Notes: a model not told the origin generated them from the sequence alone. A DNA stretch of 64,000 bases from Asterochloris sp. CNOR1 (GCA_963969365.1 OZ017749.1:2852001-2916000), one strand, 5' to 3'; positions 46,501 to 57,209 are shown, numbered from the stretch's first letter. Translations and numbers: made by a program.

Positions 46501-48911
46501 CCCTGCAGAACCTGGTGAGCACCTGCACGGCCCAGTGGCGCCATGAATCCATCTCGATCTGAACAGGTGCCTCTGCTCCAGCAACACTGGCAGCCATGCT
46601 GGTCTCCTGGCAGCTGCCTTGGCCCACCACAGATGCCTGCCACCAGGGAGCAGGCAAGCAGGCAGCAGAAGGCTCTCACCCTGAGCAGCACAGTCACACA
46701 TCTTGACCTGCTGCGGCTCAGCCACGAGGTGCTGTGGGTGGCTGTCCAAGGCAGACCAGAGCCAGCCTGCCCCTGCATGGTCAATGACTTGGCAGCAGAT
46801 GGCCAGCTGAGGCCCAGCCCAGTCTCTTTCATGAGCCAGGCTCAGGACGATGGCTGCAACCATCTCCGGCGTCCCCCTTAGCAATTATGTTGCAAATGCT
46901 GCAGCTGATGGCAGTCATAACATGCAGACTGTGGTGCTGGCAGTTTGAGGGGTCTGCAACTGTCTCATTCCCGATGGCGGCTGGACACTGACGCGGTGCC
47001 GTGCTGTGACGGCTGCAGCTGAAAGGAGCTGCAAGGCGGCCTTGCAGAATATAAGGGCTGCAATGGTCTCATCCCAGTGGCAGCTATCCTGACCACAACT
47101 GCTGCAATCTGCTGCAGCTGCTTGAAGCCATGAACCGCCATGGCGTCGGCACCGCAGATGCCCGAATTGTCAGCTACCTGTCCAATGCTGTGGATGCTCA
47201 GCTTGAGAGCCTGCTGCGACGCACCTTCACCTCTGCGCAGCAGCGTGCAGACATGGCACGGTGAGTGTGCTAGGCTGCGCAGCCAAGGCTGTGGCGACTA
47301 CCCATGATGTGTCAGTGGAATGCACTTGTGATACCCAATGGGCTCTGCCTCCAGGCTGCCGCCCCCTGTTCCTCTCACTGGGCTGCACCTACGCTTATGA
47401 AGGGCTCTGCCTCCTGGTGCACCTGTCATTGTGCTGCACCTGAGTCCTTGCACTTGCGCACAGATCCAGACTGAGCGGCTCAGCCCCCTGGCTGAGGGCC
47501 CTCAAAAGCATTGTTGAGGCACTTGTGCCTTGGCAGTTGCTCAACATCATGCAGCTGTGCCCTGTGCCTTCCCTGCTGGCTGGCCAGCCACGTAAAGAGC
47601 AAGCTGAAGCCCCGTATACTCCTTCAGGGATCAGCCAGGCATGGTGGTGACAGGTGACGTACGGCGGGGCCTGGCCGAGATCCGCAAGCAAGATGAGCAG
47701 AAGGCTGCGCTGAAGCAGGCAGCTGAGGACGCAGCACTGGCCCGGGTCAGCCCTTCTTGCTGTGTCTGTTACGTAGTCATGGGTTGATGAAGACACGGCG
47801 ACCAAGGTCTTGAGTGGCTGGTGCAGCATCAGCCTCTTGCAGGATTTTTGCAGCAGCGTGTCGAGTGTCATGGCTCAGCCAAGCTGTGCTCAATGCGCCG
47901 TTACTGCAAAGCCTGCAAGGTCTTTCTCTAAGTTCTACAGTAAGAGCTGCAGATGAGCCTGTCAATGCCACTGCAGCAGCCATTTGCAGCAACTGTGCAG
48001 CAGCATGGCAAGCTCTGGCTTGGCCAGGATGTGCAGGTGGCGCTCACATCTCAAGGCCTTTCCTTTGTTGTGCAGGCTGACCTGCAGCTGGGTCTGCGAA
48101 ATCTTGCTGATTGCAACTAACGGGCAGGTTGATCATGCGTGAGCCAGTCTCCCCTCATCACTTCATATGCAGCCTGAGCAGCAGACTAGCCTGTGTCAGG
48201 CTGCACAGCACAGAGTCTCCAATGCCCGACGGTGCCATCACTAAGCAGCGATCCCATGCAGGCAGAGGTCGCCTGGGAGGCTTTGCATGCTGTCCCTTGA
48301 GAACAGCCTACAACTGCACCCAGAGACACCTTTCCCTCATACCCCGTGCAGGTCCACCAGTGTCGTGTTGTGCAGGTGTTGGCCTGGGCGGGCTGTGCAC
48401 GCAATGCTCTCACAGACTGGCAAGTCATGACCTGAGTACAACCCCTGTACAGGCTGAGGAGCAGCAGGGCATGGACGATGAGACCAAGGAGAGGATCAAG
48501 GCCAAGAGGGAGGCTGAGCTGGAGCGCGCCACCCGCAACCAGACCAGTGTGGCACTGGCAGGTGCCTTTGGCGACAGCCAGGGCTCCAAGTGGCAGAAGT
48601 GGCTTGCCCAGAAGGCCAGCAGCAAAGCTGCGCCGGCCCCAGCAGCGCCAGCAGCGATGCCTGCAGGCCTGCCAGCCCCCACTGCCCTGGCTGCCCTGCC
48701 GCCCCGCCCTGCAGTGTCCCACCTGATGCAGACGCAGGCTCTAGGTCAGCCGACCAGGGCGCTCCTGCCGTCCACGCGAGTGGGGCAGCGCGGCAAGATT
48801 GCCACGCTGCGCGATGTCATTGCAGTGCTTGAGCGGGATCCTCTGCTGAATAAGAGCACCCTGCTGTATACACTGATGGAGAAGATGCATGCCTCCAACT
48901 TGCAGTCCTAG
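43512..48911 (+). CDS. TAF4: TFIID subunit TAF4
   Basis: Scaffold subunit of general transcription factor TFIID. It pairs with TAF12 through a C-terminal histone fold (family knowledge). Exon 1 is 43512-43559 (MAEGGLAALLMSDDED, gtaggc donor). Then come Pro/Gln/Ala-rich exons, an exon ending at 44236 (FERSGDLKRRHDLRNLMKLL) and exon 44444-44533 (NEEWMAQISSSLGPEMRARF). These two together align by eye with the plant RST helix bundle. Next is a long Gln/His/Gly-rich exon from about 44632 to 45178 (LTPAQLNFLTKQEGFTLEVF). Histone-fold and conserved C-terminal pieces: ADARIVSYLSNAVDAQLESL (near 47180), a charged coiled segment (DETKERIKAKREAELERATR, 48480) and the hallmark end TLRDVIAVLERDPLLNKSTL with YTLMEKMHASN, stop at 48911. 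Central exons are only partly resolved. Confidence 0.87.
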
Positions 48912-50011
48912 CTGTGAATCTGCAGCTTGGAGCACCCCCCCCCCCAATTCATCCAGTTCATTGACAGAGAAGACATGAGTACCTCACACAATATGTTATG
49001 CGAGTGATACAAGATCTAAAAGAAACCTCCAGCAGCTTGGGCGCTGCACAGTCCTCAGCATAGCCTTCAGGCGCATTTGATTTAGCCCAAAGCTCAGGTT
49101 CAACCAAGTTTGTCAGGACGGCTTGCAAGGCTGGCACCCATCTGGTGTTGGGCCATGCTCCTCCAGCCGACAGCCCCAGCTTGGTCAGGTGCCTGAACAA
49201 AACTTCTGCAGGACATATCTAGGGAAACCGCTTCTGACATTCATGCAGCTGCAGAGACCTCTGCTGTGTCAGAAGGCGCGCCATAGAGGGTGAGAAAGGG
49301 TAGCCTTGTCAGGGTGCTAATGGCCGTGAGCAGCTAGCCAGTGACTGCCCCTGCACTCTTGCTCGTGATCAGCTGAAGGGATTCCACACATTACATTTTC
49401 ACATCTGTGCCCAGCTCAGAGAGCTCCAGCAGAAGTTGGGTGCCAGTCAGAGCCGGCAGGAGGGCACACTGAGATCTCGTCCCTGACCCTGACTGCGATC
49501 AGTTCCAGAATGTCTCTGTCTTTCAGGCTGTGCAGACCCTTCGGTCATTGTTTGTGTCCCTCAGGGGTCTGCAAGAAGCCTGGCGCTGGGCTGACAGTCT
49601 CTGATCTTTGCCTCATGCAACACAGACTTGATGATGGCCTGCCAGCCCTTGGCTGGCATCATGAGCCTCTGGGCCTGTAAGCAAGCCAGCTATGCCAGCT
49701 TGGGTCCTTGAGTTATGCTGAACTTACTGTCAGTGCAGATCAGATTAGTTCTCGCCATACACTTCTCTGACGCTGAAGTGGATTAAGGGTCCCAGAGGCA
49801 ACCTTGCACAGTCACGAAACAAAGCTGGCGCGTAATGTACACCTGCAGGCTTGCCCCCTTGCGTGAGATCTGATTTTGTGGAGTGAAATCTGACTTTCTG
49901 TGTGAAATGTTACTCCGCTCAGTAAGATATGACTTTCAGCAGAGAAATGTACCCGTGCAGGTAGTTGGCGGTAGGAATTTCGATTTAGATCAGCAACAAT
50001 CAAAGGCTTGC
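48912..50011. other. Mostly non-coding region with one possible LRR-like fragment on the minus strand
   Basis: After an 11-base C run (48935-48945), a minus-strand open stretch at 49200-48958 reads HLTKLGLSAGGAWPNTRWVP and continues to a stop, with a plausible coding look. Other pieces near 49670 (AKGWQAIIKSVLHEAKIRD) and 49450 (LPALTGTQLLLELSELG) recall F-box/LRR proteins but could not be joined by phase. This may be the remains of a gene. No function is assigned. Confidence 0.3.
49864..49960 (+). repeat. Degenerate tandem repeat, about 20-base period
   Basis: Four to five related units, roughly GTGA(G/A)AT(C/-)TGACTTTC, run from 49864 to about 49950: gtgagatctgattttgtg, gagtgaaatctgactttctg, gtgaaatgttactccgctca, gtaagatatgactttcagca, gagaaatgtacccg. 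It lies just downstream of the recombinase-like gene. Confidence 0.5.
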
Positions 50012-53000
50012 TCAGCTGCTCTGCTTACGCTTGCCAAGCAGCTTGGAATCACTGCTGTACCTGCTGCATAGCTGCTGCAGTGAGCTGACTGTCCTGGTGG
50101 CGGAAATTCGCTCACGTTCCATTTCTAAAGCCCCGACCACAGCAGCCATGGTGCTTCCCAAGGCCACCATGCGGTTCCTGACCTCAGCAGCAATGCCATC
50201 TTTGAATCTTGAGAAGGCCATGCTGCTGGCCCTTGCTTCTTACTTGCTGCCATGCCACCTGCGGAGGTCTGAAGGCACCGCTGAGATCTTGGAGAACGCC
50301 TCAAATGCTTCTGGGACTGTCTGGAAATCTGAGATCTTCCACACCTGCAGTTCACAAGGCGACAAGGTCTGACCAGTACACAGGCGCTCAAGCTGAAAGG
50401 CAATTGACTGCATACCTGTTTCTCGACCAACAAGGAGTCCCTCTCATCCCCGGGGCTCAGCGCACTGAGGGCCTGAGGCGGCAGAGTAACGCCATAGCTG
50501 GCCTTTGAAGCCAGAGGCACCCACGGCATGGGGTTGGCGGATGCTGGAGGCTGAACACTGGAAAGAGGCACCTGGGGCAGCATCACCACAGGGGCAACTG
50601 GCATAGGCGTGGCCTCATTTCCACTCAGCGTCTTGAAGAAAGCCTGCGACATGGCAGGGGAAAGGGTCAGAGCATGGTTGATCTAGATCTGGACACCTCA
50701 AGGCCACAGCACTCACCATTGGGTTGGTGAAAAACTCATTTTTGTCTTTGAGACTCCTCTCAGCGGCAATGTGTTTGTCCCATGTCTCTTGCCGCAGCTG
50801 CTTGCCTACAGCGCTCTGCAGAAGGCGACTGGCTGCTGGCGGGATGATGCAGAGCCACTGGTCCCCATATGACTGAATTCTCAAGCTGGCGTTCTGCACA
50901 AACACCTGCCGCAGGTGGTCGATGGCGCGTAAGGGCGCCAGCAAAGGATGTGCAGGGTGGCATCGCACGCCAGCTTGGCGCAGGAGCACTGTCAAGCCCG
51001 GGATGATGCGATCCAGCACATCCTCCTCAGCCTGCAGAACACAATCAGATCGGTCCCCCCATTCCCCAATTTTGGTGATTTGCGTGAGAAGCACTGGCAC
51101 TGCAGTGACCTTACCTTGACATCAGCCTGACCCAAACGATGGTTCTCCTTCCAGTCCCGTCCCCACCCAGCCAGCCTGTGGGCTGTGTCTGGATACAATA
51201 CAGGTCTGTGGTGTCAGACTCATGCCTGCATGGCACAACACTGGTCAGCTGGGGATAATGTTGTTCAAAGTGCACAGCATGGCCTGAGTTGCCTACCTCG
51301 CCGCCATCTTGATCTCCGCTTTGTTGATGCCCACATTCTTTGCCGCCTCCACACCATGCTTCTTGAATTTGTGGCTGACTTCCCCTTTCGTTGAGTACCC
51401 ATCAAGCCTGCCACAGGGCACACCTGCGATGTAACAAGCCACAGATGTCACCCACAGCCGTGTTCAAACTCTGAAGCATTAACGCACGGGCTCACCAGCA
51501 AGGTCAAAAGCCTGCCGAAGGTGAACGTTGAGGGTCTGCCCGCTCATGGGCTGATTCCCCTGCATGCTAGGGGCTGCAACAATGTAGTTGGCCAGATCCT
51601 CAAGTTTAATGCCCCTGTGGAAGGTAGCGACAGCCAGGTCAGCAAGCGCTGCCTGAGGACAGATGCGATGGTCTCGATACCTGCGGCAGAGGAGGCATAA
51701 AAACTGAGAACACACTGCAGCAAACTTCCCAAGTGCGTCTGACAACATGAATGCGCATACCTGACGACACCAGGAATATCCAACTGCCCAGGCTTCACAG
51801 CCTTCCCCTGCATGCTACCACAGAGGATTGCCACAGAGGGCGTTGGCCCCACACCATCCTGCGTCCTCAGTGCCAGGCAGCTCCAGGGAAGCTTGCGCAG
51901 GTCATCAGAGCGGCCCAGTGTGGCTGGCATGAACGTCATTGCCATCCTCAGCAGACATGCCCACTGCCACTGCTTCTGCTGGAAAGCTTTTTGCAGGGAC
52001 TGGCGAAGCTGCCCTGCGCTCAGTGCAGCATCCACCTGCACATTCAAACAGCAACTTGACGCATGAAAGTCACAAGTAGCGGCTGGGCTTGTGCCAGCCG
52101 AGCTGATGGAACGTTTCAAGACAGACAGAAAATCTGAAGGAGGGAAGTGGATGGACAAAGCAGAGCTAGGAAGCATGTCAGTCATGTGTTCAGCCAACCC
52201 TGTGAACATCCAGCGCCGAGACTTCTTGGCCGATGGCAGCTTGGGAGCCATGGTCAGGGCAAAGACGCCAGCTTCATTGATCCAGGCTGATGCCAGCCCA
52301 CCACAGTCCACCGACATCGACCTCAAACCAGGGGGACCCTCTGAGGTCCATACACACCTGAGCTGCCACCTGCGCATTCAGGTTCTCAGCCTGCATCTCC
52401 TTGCCACGTGCACGGACCAAGTCCCTAACTGCCTGAATCTCCAGGGGTGCGGGTACATCTGAGGTGATGCGGCCCTGTGAGTACTGCTCTCTGCGGACTT
52501 CCTTGAGGTGGCACAGATGATCACTGCACACACCAGGCCAAAGTTGGGGAGGGCAGACTTGAGTGCAGCTCAGACACGGCAGTGGAGTGGCCTCTCACCC
52601 CACACTGCTGAATGAGTATCGAGCACCATTCTGCTGCACTGCCTCATCCACAAGCCATATCGAGAACTCAAGAATCTTGGCCTGGGACATCAGGTCGCCA
52701 TCAGGGGACGCCTCCTGCTCACAGTATCTCTGCAAGAATGGGTGTGTGTGAGCGACATGTCCTCGTAAGCATCAAGGGCGCCATGAAGAACGGGATCAAA
52801 GGCCTACGGTGTCTACCTTCCAGAGCTTGGCAGCGGATTTTTCAGCCTGGACTGTGTTGTGTGGCTTAGCCGCACCATGACGTACATTGATGTGCTGGGT
52901 GCACCAGAGAATGCGAGCTTCCTCCTCAGGAGTGTAAGGCATGGTTGCTGCAAAGCCAACTGCTGCGTCTGGGATTGGTGCTTCATTCTGCTGGCCCACG

Positions 53001-53227
53001 GTCTCTAAACTGTGCACACCAGGGGCAGAGACCGGCACTGGCTGGAGATCATCCACCATGCCAGACAGGTGTCTGCAGGCTTGATGAATGGCCGCTCTGA
53101 GGGAACGAGGGCTGTCTGGGGAGCAACTGCCATGCAGTTGTGCTATGTAGTCCCCAGCCAGCCCCAGGTTGATGACATTGTTGGTGTAGCTGCTGTACTG
53201 AGCAGATGGCACTTGGTAGTGCTGCAT
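50012..53227 (-). CDS. Ndc10/Crypton-type tyrosine-recombinase-like protein with GCR1-like C terminus; active site looks degenerate
   Basis: Exons include 53227-52817 (ATG start at 53227), 52729-52599 (LMSQAKILEFSIWLVDEAV, SAM-like DNA-binding N domain), about 52470-52350, and about 52030-51775 with ATLGRSDDLRKLPWSCLAL and IPGVVRYR. The next exon gives DHRICPQAALADLAVATFH. This (G)RxDDLR...Gxx(R)HRDxxxCPxxALA pattern is the Ndc10-II/Crypton recombinase core. Later exons carry GEVSHKFKKHGVEAAKNVGI (51390-51300) and HRLAGWGRDWKENHRLGQAD (near 51170). The final exons (VWKISDFQTVPEAFEAF, then MAFSRFKDGIAAEVRNR) resemble the GCR1_C region and end at 50012. In active relatives I would expect HxxR and a nucleophilic Tyr soon after the GW motif. 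Here HKFK and DWKENH stand in those places, so catalysis is doubtful. Multi-intron structure suggests an old or domesticated copy. Confidence 0.6.
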
Positions 53228-53277
53228 GAAGATGGATCTGGGGAACTTTGGCGCGCTAGGGTTTGTGACCTAGTACT

Positions 53278-53315
53278 TAGGTCATCATATCACAGGCCAT
53301 GTGACACCCTGCAAC
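53278..53315 (+). repeat. Left terminal inverted repeat
   Basis: 38 bases, taggtcatcatatcacaggc continuing to gcaac. It lies 51 bases beyond the start codon of the recombinase-like gene and 106 bases from the ATPase stop, so it sits exactly between the two genes. Confidence 0.6.
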
Positions 53316-53420
53316 TCGACTCAGCAAGATGCTCCCAGCTCCATTGTCTGCCCTCCTCCACTCTAGCTACAGGTAAATGTCAGCTGCAGAAGTGATTAAA
53401 TAACAGTTTCAGACCTGCAC

Positions 53421-55702
53421 CTAAATGTCTGACTTGCGCAGCAGCAACAGCTTCTCCTCACGCAGTTGCTTCTCCTTCTCACGCAGTTGCTTCTCCTTCT
53501 CGCGTAGGTACTTGACTTCATCCTGCCAGCCTTCTGGCTTGGCACTGCGCTGTTCACTCATTGCCTTTTCCACTTCCTCAATGTTCATGTTCACATTGGT
53601 CAGCTGCTGGTCCAAAGGGGAGGGAGGCGAAGCAGCAGTCGTTGTGCTGGATGCTGCCTGCAACTGAGCACAGACACTTTTTGAAAACATGCAGCACTGT
53701 CAGTGACCGGCAATCAGTACTTTGGGGTGCCATGCTGCACCTGCGCCTCACCACATCATAAGTCCTAGCTCACCTCAGCAGCAGTGTCCAGGGCGCCTTC
53801 CTTGTATAACATACGCATGCAATAAAGATGTGTGGCTGAGGGTGCGGTCACAATATCATCTTGCCCCTGGCCAAAGGCCTCCACTGGGATGTCCTGTGCC
53901 CACACTGCAGAGAGAAGTAGGCCTGACTGTAATGGAGCGCTCCTTTAAGCGCCAGAAGGCAACAGCTTCAGGCAACAGATCGCCTACCTGATGCCGGCCT
54001 ATAGGCCAACATGTTGGCCTTGACCATGGCCTGCACAGCCGCCTCAGCAGCCTCTTTGTCGGTGCCCAGCTCTGAGTACAAGTCGCCCGTAATCGCTGCA
54101 CCGTGGGGCGCCTCAACAAGGCGCTGCACTGCAGTCTTGTACTGGGCTGCTCTCCAGCCAGGACGACCCCTCAGCCCCGCCTTCACCATGTTCCGGGGCC
54201 GGCGCCAGACCTCCTGCAATGCTGCAGCATAGCAAGGGATGCTCAGGATGCCTCCACATGATAGTCGGGCTTGGTAAGGCTCAAGCCATGATCACACAGC
54301 AGATAACACCCACCGCCAGTCCAACTCTTGAACGTCCTAAAGTGCTTAACAGCAGTGCAAAGACGCCCTGCATTGCCTCCACACACCTGCACATGAGGGG
54401 ATGCTGGGATGGCAGCCCCCTCCATTCCACTTAGAAACCTGATAGGCAACAGAGCAGGGACTGGACCTCTGACACATGCATGAACACGCACCCCAAAAAT
54501 CTCAGCCCAGTCAGCGTCAGAGATGCTTGCCCCCAATGTTTTCTCAAGGAAAAGTCGTGCCTCTGCCTCTGGGAAGTCCCCGACCACCTGGACCTCAAAA
54601 AAATCAACGCCCAGCTCTGCAATGGCACCACAAGGCATGAGTACACGCACGCATGTGAGCGGCGGCCACATGAAGTCAAGTTACCCACTGTCAGTCAGCC
54701 AGGTGATGAAGCTGTACTCTGATGTGGCAAGTATGACATGAGCCCGACGAGTTTCCTTGGTCACCTGCACAGCAGACAAGCACTAGCAGCATGTGCTTGT
54801 TGGGGCAGTCACCAAGGAGGCGCTGTCACCTTCACAAAGAAACGGAGCAGGGCGTCCAGGTCCTTTTCCATCGCTGCGCCTCCCTGACGCCACTCCATGA
54901 GGACATTAGCTTCGTCAATGCATATGACAGGCAAGGGGCTAGCTGTCGATATTATTGTGCTGCTGAGTCTAAGCAGCTCATCGTAGGCTTGGATGACATC
55001 ATTCAGGCTGCGGGCTTCAGTGGAGGGGGAGAAGAGCTTCAACACTGTGTTGTAAAACAGCTCAAGGGACTTCAGATCAACACCTGGCTTAAATTTGCTG
55101 AAGATCTCAGATCCAGCAGCTGCTGCTGCTGTAGCTTTGCCCACAAGGCCTTTCAACTCTTCCAGCTTTTGGCGCGCCTCAGGAAGTTGCCTTGCCCCTT
55201 CCTTACTGAGTGCAGAGGCCATGATGGCAGCATCTGTCAGCCTCTGACTCCTTCCATTCACAAATGCCACCAGGGCCTTGTGCTGCTTCCCCAGCAGCAC
55301 CTCATGCAGCATCCGCGACTTGCCACTGCTGCGAGGTCCCACGATCAACAGCACGTTTGTGGGGTTCTGCTTGAGCTGGGTCAGCAGGAAGGACTATTCA
55401 ATCTCCCTGTCAAAAAACTCTGAGCTGGAGTGGGCCTGCGACAAAGCAAAACATTAATCGAGTGTGGGAGAGAGGCTGTTCTGCTTTGCACATACCTTGG
55501 CCTGCGCGTGCACGTGCATTTTCACAGCCCGCAAGGCATGAGGCCTGGACCTGCAAAGCATGGGTGAAGGCCTGCATTGCAAGCCAGAAGGCGCATGTCC
55601 TGAGCTCCAAGGCATATACCTGGGTGCATGCTGCGCACGGTAAGTCTGCAGACTTGTACAATGCTGCCCAAGAGGTGGTCGCTGAGCAAACCCACCCATC
55701 AT
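53421..55702 (-). pseudogene. STAND-type P-loop ATPase gene (archaeal ATPase_2-like) with in-frame stop
   Basis: The ATG at 55702 begins an Arg/His-rich leader resembling an organelle presequence. A gtatgt donor follows HVHAQAK, then the exon starting AHSSSEFFDREIE. An in-frame TAG (55396-55394) sits before SFLLTQLKQNPTNVLLIVGP. Walker A is GPRSSGKS, and Walker B is LPVICIDEANVLME with a hydrophobic strand. VILATSEYSF (sensor-like) and FFEVQVVGDFPEAEARLFLE follow, then a winged-helix-like piece (ITGDLYSELGTDKEAAEAAV) and a final charged coiled coil of tandem LREKEKQ units, stop at 53421. The fold is clear; the role is not. The stop lies in the same frame as Walker A and would truncate the protein, unless a noncanonical splice (the tag itself could serve as an AG acceptor) removes it. 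Called a pseudogene with caution. Confidence 0.55.
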
Positions 55703-55816
55703 GAGGTACAGGCAGGCTGCGAAGAACTGCCTTGCGCAATGTTGCTGTTACAGCGTCTGTAAGAAACCACAAACCTTGCGATAGATTGATAAATTTCGCA
55801 GTTCGCAGTCTCCCGA

Positions 55817-55886
55817 CATGTTGCGGGGTGTCACATGGCCTGTGATAATATGACCTATAGTAAGCCATGTGACGCCCTGTAACATG
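55817..55886. repeat. 23-bp hairpin overlapping the right terminal repeat, upstream of the HUH-like gene
   Basis: Arm 1 (55817-55839, catgttgcggggtgtcacat then ggc) pairs with arm 2 (55864-55886, gccatgtgacgccctgtaac then atg): 20 Watson-Crick and 3 G-T pairs with no bulge, and a 24-base loop. Arm 1 is the inner part of the right inverted repeat; arm 2 is an extra, shorter copy outside it. The HUH-like gene starts 166 bases downstream. Confidence 0.65.
55820..55857 (-). repeat. Right terminal inverted repeat
   Basis: Reverse complement matches the left repeat at 35 of 38 positions. It lies about 120 bases beyond the ATPase start codon. Confidence 0.6.
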
Positions 55887-56051
55887 GCTTGAAACTTCAA
55901 GGCCTGCTCCGCAACAGAGCCTATTCATCGTGCTCATGCCCACTGGAATACTTCTTGATGATGGTTTGAGGTTTCAAATGAAAAGTCAAAGAGCTTAGGA
56001 CTGTGTGCCTACTTAGAGCTTTTCAATCTCACCATAGGTAAGCAGGCTAGA

Positions 56052-57116
56052 ATGAAGTCTAAGCCAGGCAGTGGCAAGAGGCAAGAGCGCAACTTTGAGA
56101 TTATTGTCAACCACATCACCACCAATGAAGACCAGCTGCCTCAGGTCTCGCGGCATAGCATGGCGGCTCTGAAGGATGTCTTTGGACACAACATCAAGAA
56201 GTACTCAGGCACTCTTCACCACAAGTCCGGCAACCACCATGTACATTTCCTTGTGATGTCTAAGGCTCCTAAGACCAAGAGCGCTGTCAAAGCCAGTATT
56301 GCTGCCTCCATGGCACTCATCTTTGGCACACAGACTGACTCTGTGGAAGTGAAGTTGTTCAATGAGTTGAAAGCAGATGTTGGACCAGCTCACGGCCTGA
56401 AGGGGCTTGGCGACTACAGGTCGCTGTACGTGAACAACAACGACCATGAGAATCACCGCCCAAAGCATCCTGAGCACAGGACAGTAGAGTTCATGTGTGG
56501 TGGAGATTGGGAAATTTCACATGGAGGTGCCAGGAATAGTGCTGGACGACAGGGGCCAGTGCAAGTGGCAATAGCGGCCATCAGGGCAGGGACTCCAGAG
56601 TTGCAGTGCAAAAACTATGAGGATTTCCAGCGTCTGCTGGAAGCCGCCGCGAAGAGTGTGGGTTGCACCATATGTACCTTGCCGAAGGTACCGGGCTTCT
56701 TCGGTACTGTGCCCAAGCGCGTGGAGGGTGACTTCGTCCCCAACCCTGCCTATGATGAGGAGGAGTTCAAGGCCCTACCCAAACAGGAGCAAACCAGCAA
56801 GCGGAAGCGCACCATGAAGTATATGCAGGGGCCAGACGGGCTAAGCCTAAGGGAGGAGGTGGTGGTCAGGCACAACTTTCTGGAGGGACGCCCTCCTGAT
56901 TTTTACAGATTCAGGCTCCTTGAGCCAATCAGGAAGTTGCAGTCTAACAGGATGCTCACAGTTCCCAAGTTGAAGCAGCTCTACGAGGAGGCATTCATCG
57001 ATCTGTTCAAGGACTACCCACCTCCTGGATGGACGTCTGGTCGTGCGCCGGCAAGGGCATGTGTCAGTTACAATCTGCCAGCAGCAGTTATTGCCGATTT
57101 GATGAAGGCCAGATGA
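56052..57116 (+). CDS. Intronless gene for a candidate HUH (Rep-type) endonuclease, 354 aa
   Basis: A single uninterrupted frame from ATG 56052 to TGA 57116, in sharp contrast to the intron-rich neighbours. The N-terminal 130 residues follow the HUH endonuclease order: strand FEIIVNHI (residues 15-22), helix 31-44, strand KKYSGTLHHKSGNHHVHFLV with the H-hydrophobic-H motif at 63-65 and an upstream His pair at 56-57, helix 77-91, strand SVEVKL, and a Tyr-bearing segment GDYRSLYVNNND (Tyr122 or Tyr126 as possible nucleophile). The later part is Lys/Arg/Glu-rich with KQEQTSKRKRT (possible NLS) and no Walker A, so there is no helicase domain. Helicase-free HUH transposons (Replitrons) are known from green algae, and viral or plasmid Rep proteins share the fold. 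The HUH call is inference from motif order, not from a search. Confidence 0.55.
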   Translation: MKSKPGSGKRQERNFEIIVNHITTNEDQLPQVSRHSMAALKDVFGHNIKKYSGTLHHKSGNHHVHFLVMSKAPKTKSAVKASIAASMALIFGTQTDSVEVKLFNELKADVGPAHGLKGLGDYRSLYVNNNDHENHRPKHPEHRTVEFMCGGDWEISHGGARNSAGRQGPVQVAIAAIRAGTPELQCKNYEDFQRLLEAAAKSVGCTICTLPKVPGFFGTVPKRVEGDFVPNPAYDEEEFKALPKQEQTSKRKRTMKYMQGPDGLSLREEVVVRHNFLEGRPPDFYRFRLLEPIRKLQSNRMLTVPKLKQLYEEAFIDLFKDYPPPGWTSGRAPARACVSYNLPAAVIADLMKAR

Positions 57117-57209
57117 TGCAAGCTTGTTTACAAGATCATGAACTTGTCTGAATCACCATGCCGCAGCACAGGTGTGGAAGGTGCGTCCACGTACCACACC
57201 GTATGACTT

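Larger units (their letters stand above)
53278..55857. mobile_element. 2.58 kb element bounded by 38-bp inverted repeats, carrying the ATPase gene
   Basis: The left repeat (53278-53315) and the reverse complement of the right repeat (55820-55857) agree at 35 of 38 positions (taggtcat..tatcacaggcc then atgtgacaccc.gcaac). The similarity continues a few bases outward (tact). The ATPase gene fills the interior. A target-site duplication could not be fixed with confidence. No transposase lies inside, so the element would be non-autonomous or mobilised by a neighbour. Confidence 0.6.

Noticed and set aside
48958-49200. Minus-strand fragment HLTKLGLSAGGAW as a leucine-rich-repeat gene
   Set aside because: Only one short exon-like piece; other fragments could not be joined in phase, so it is listed only as a possible remnant.
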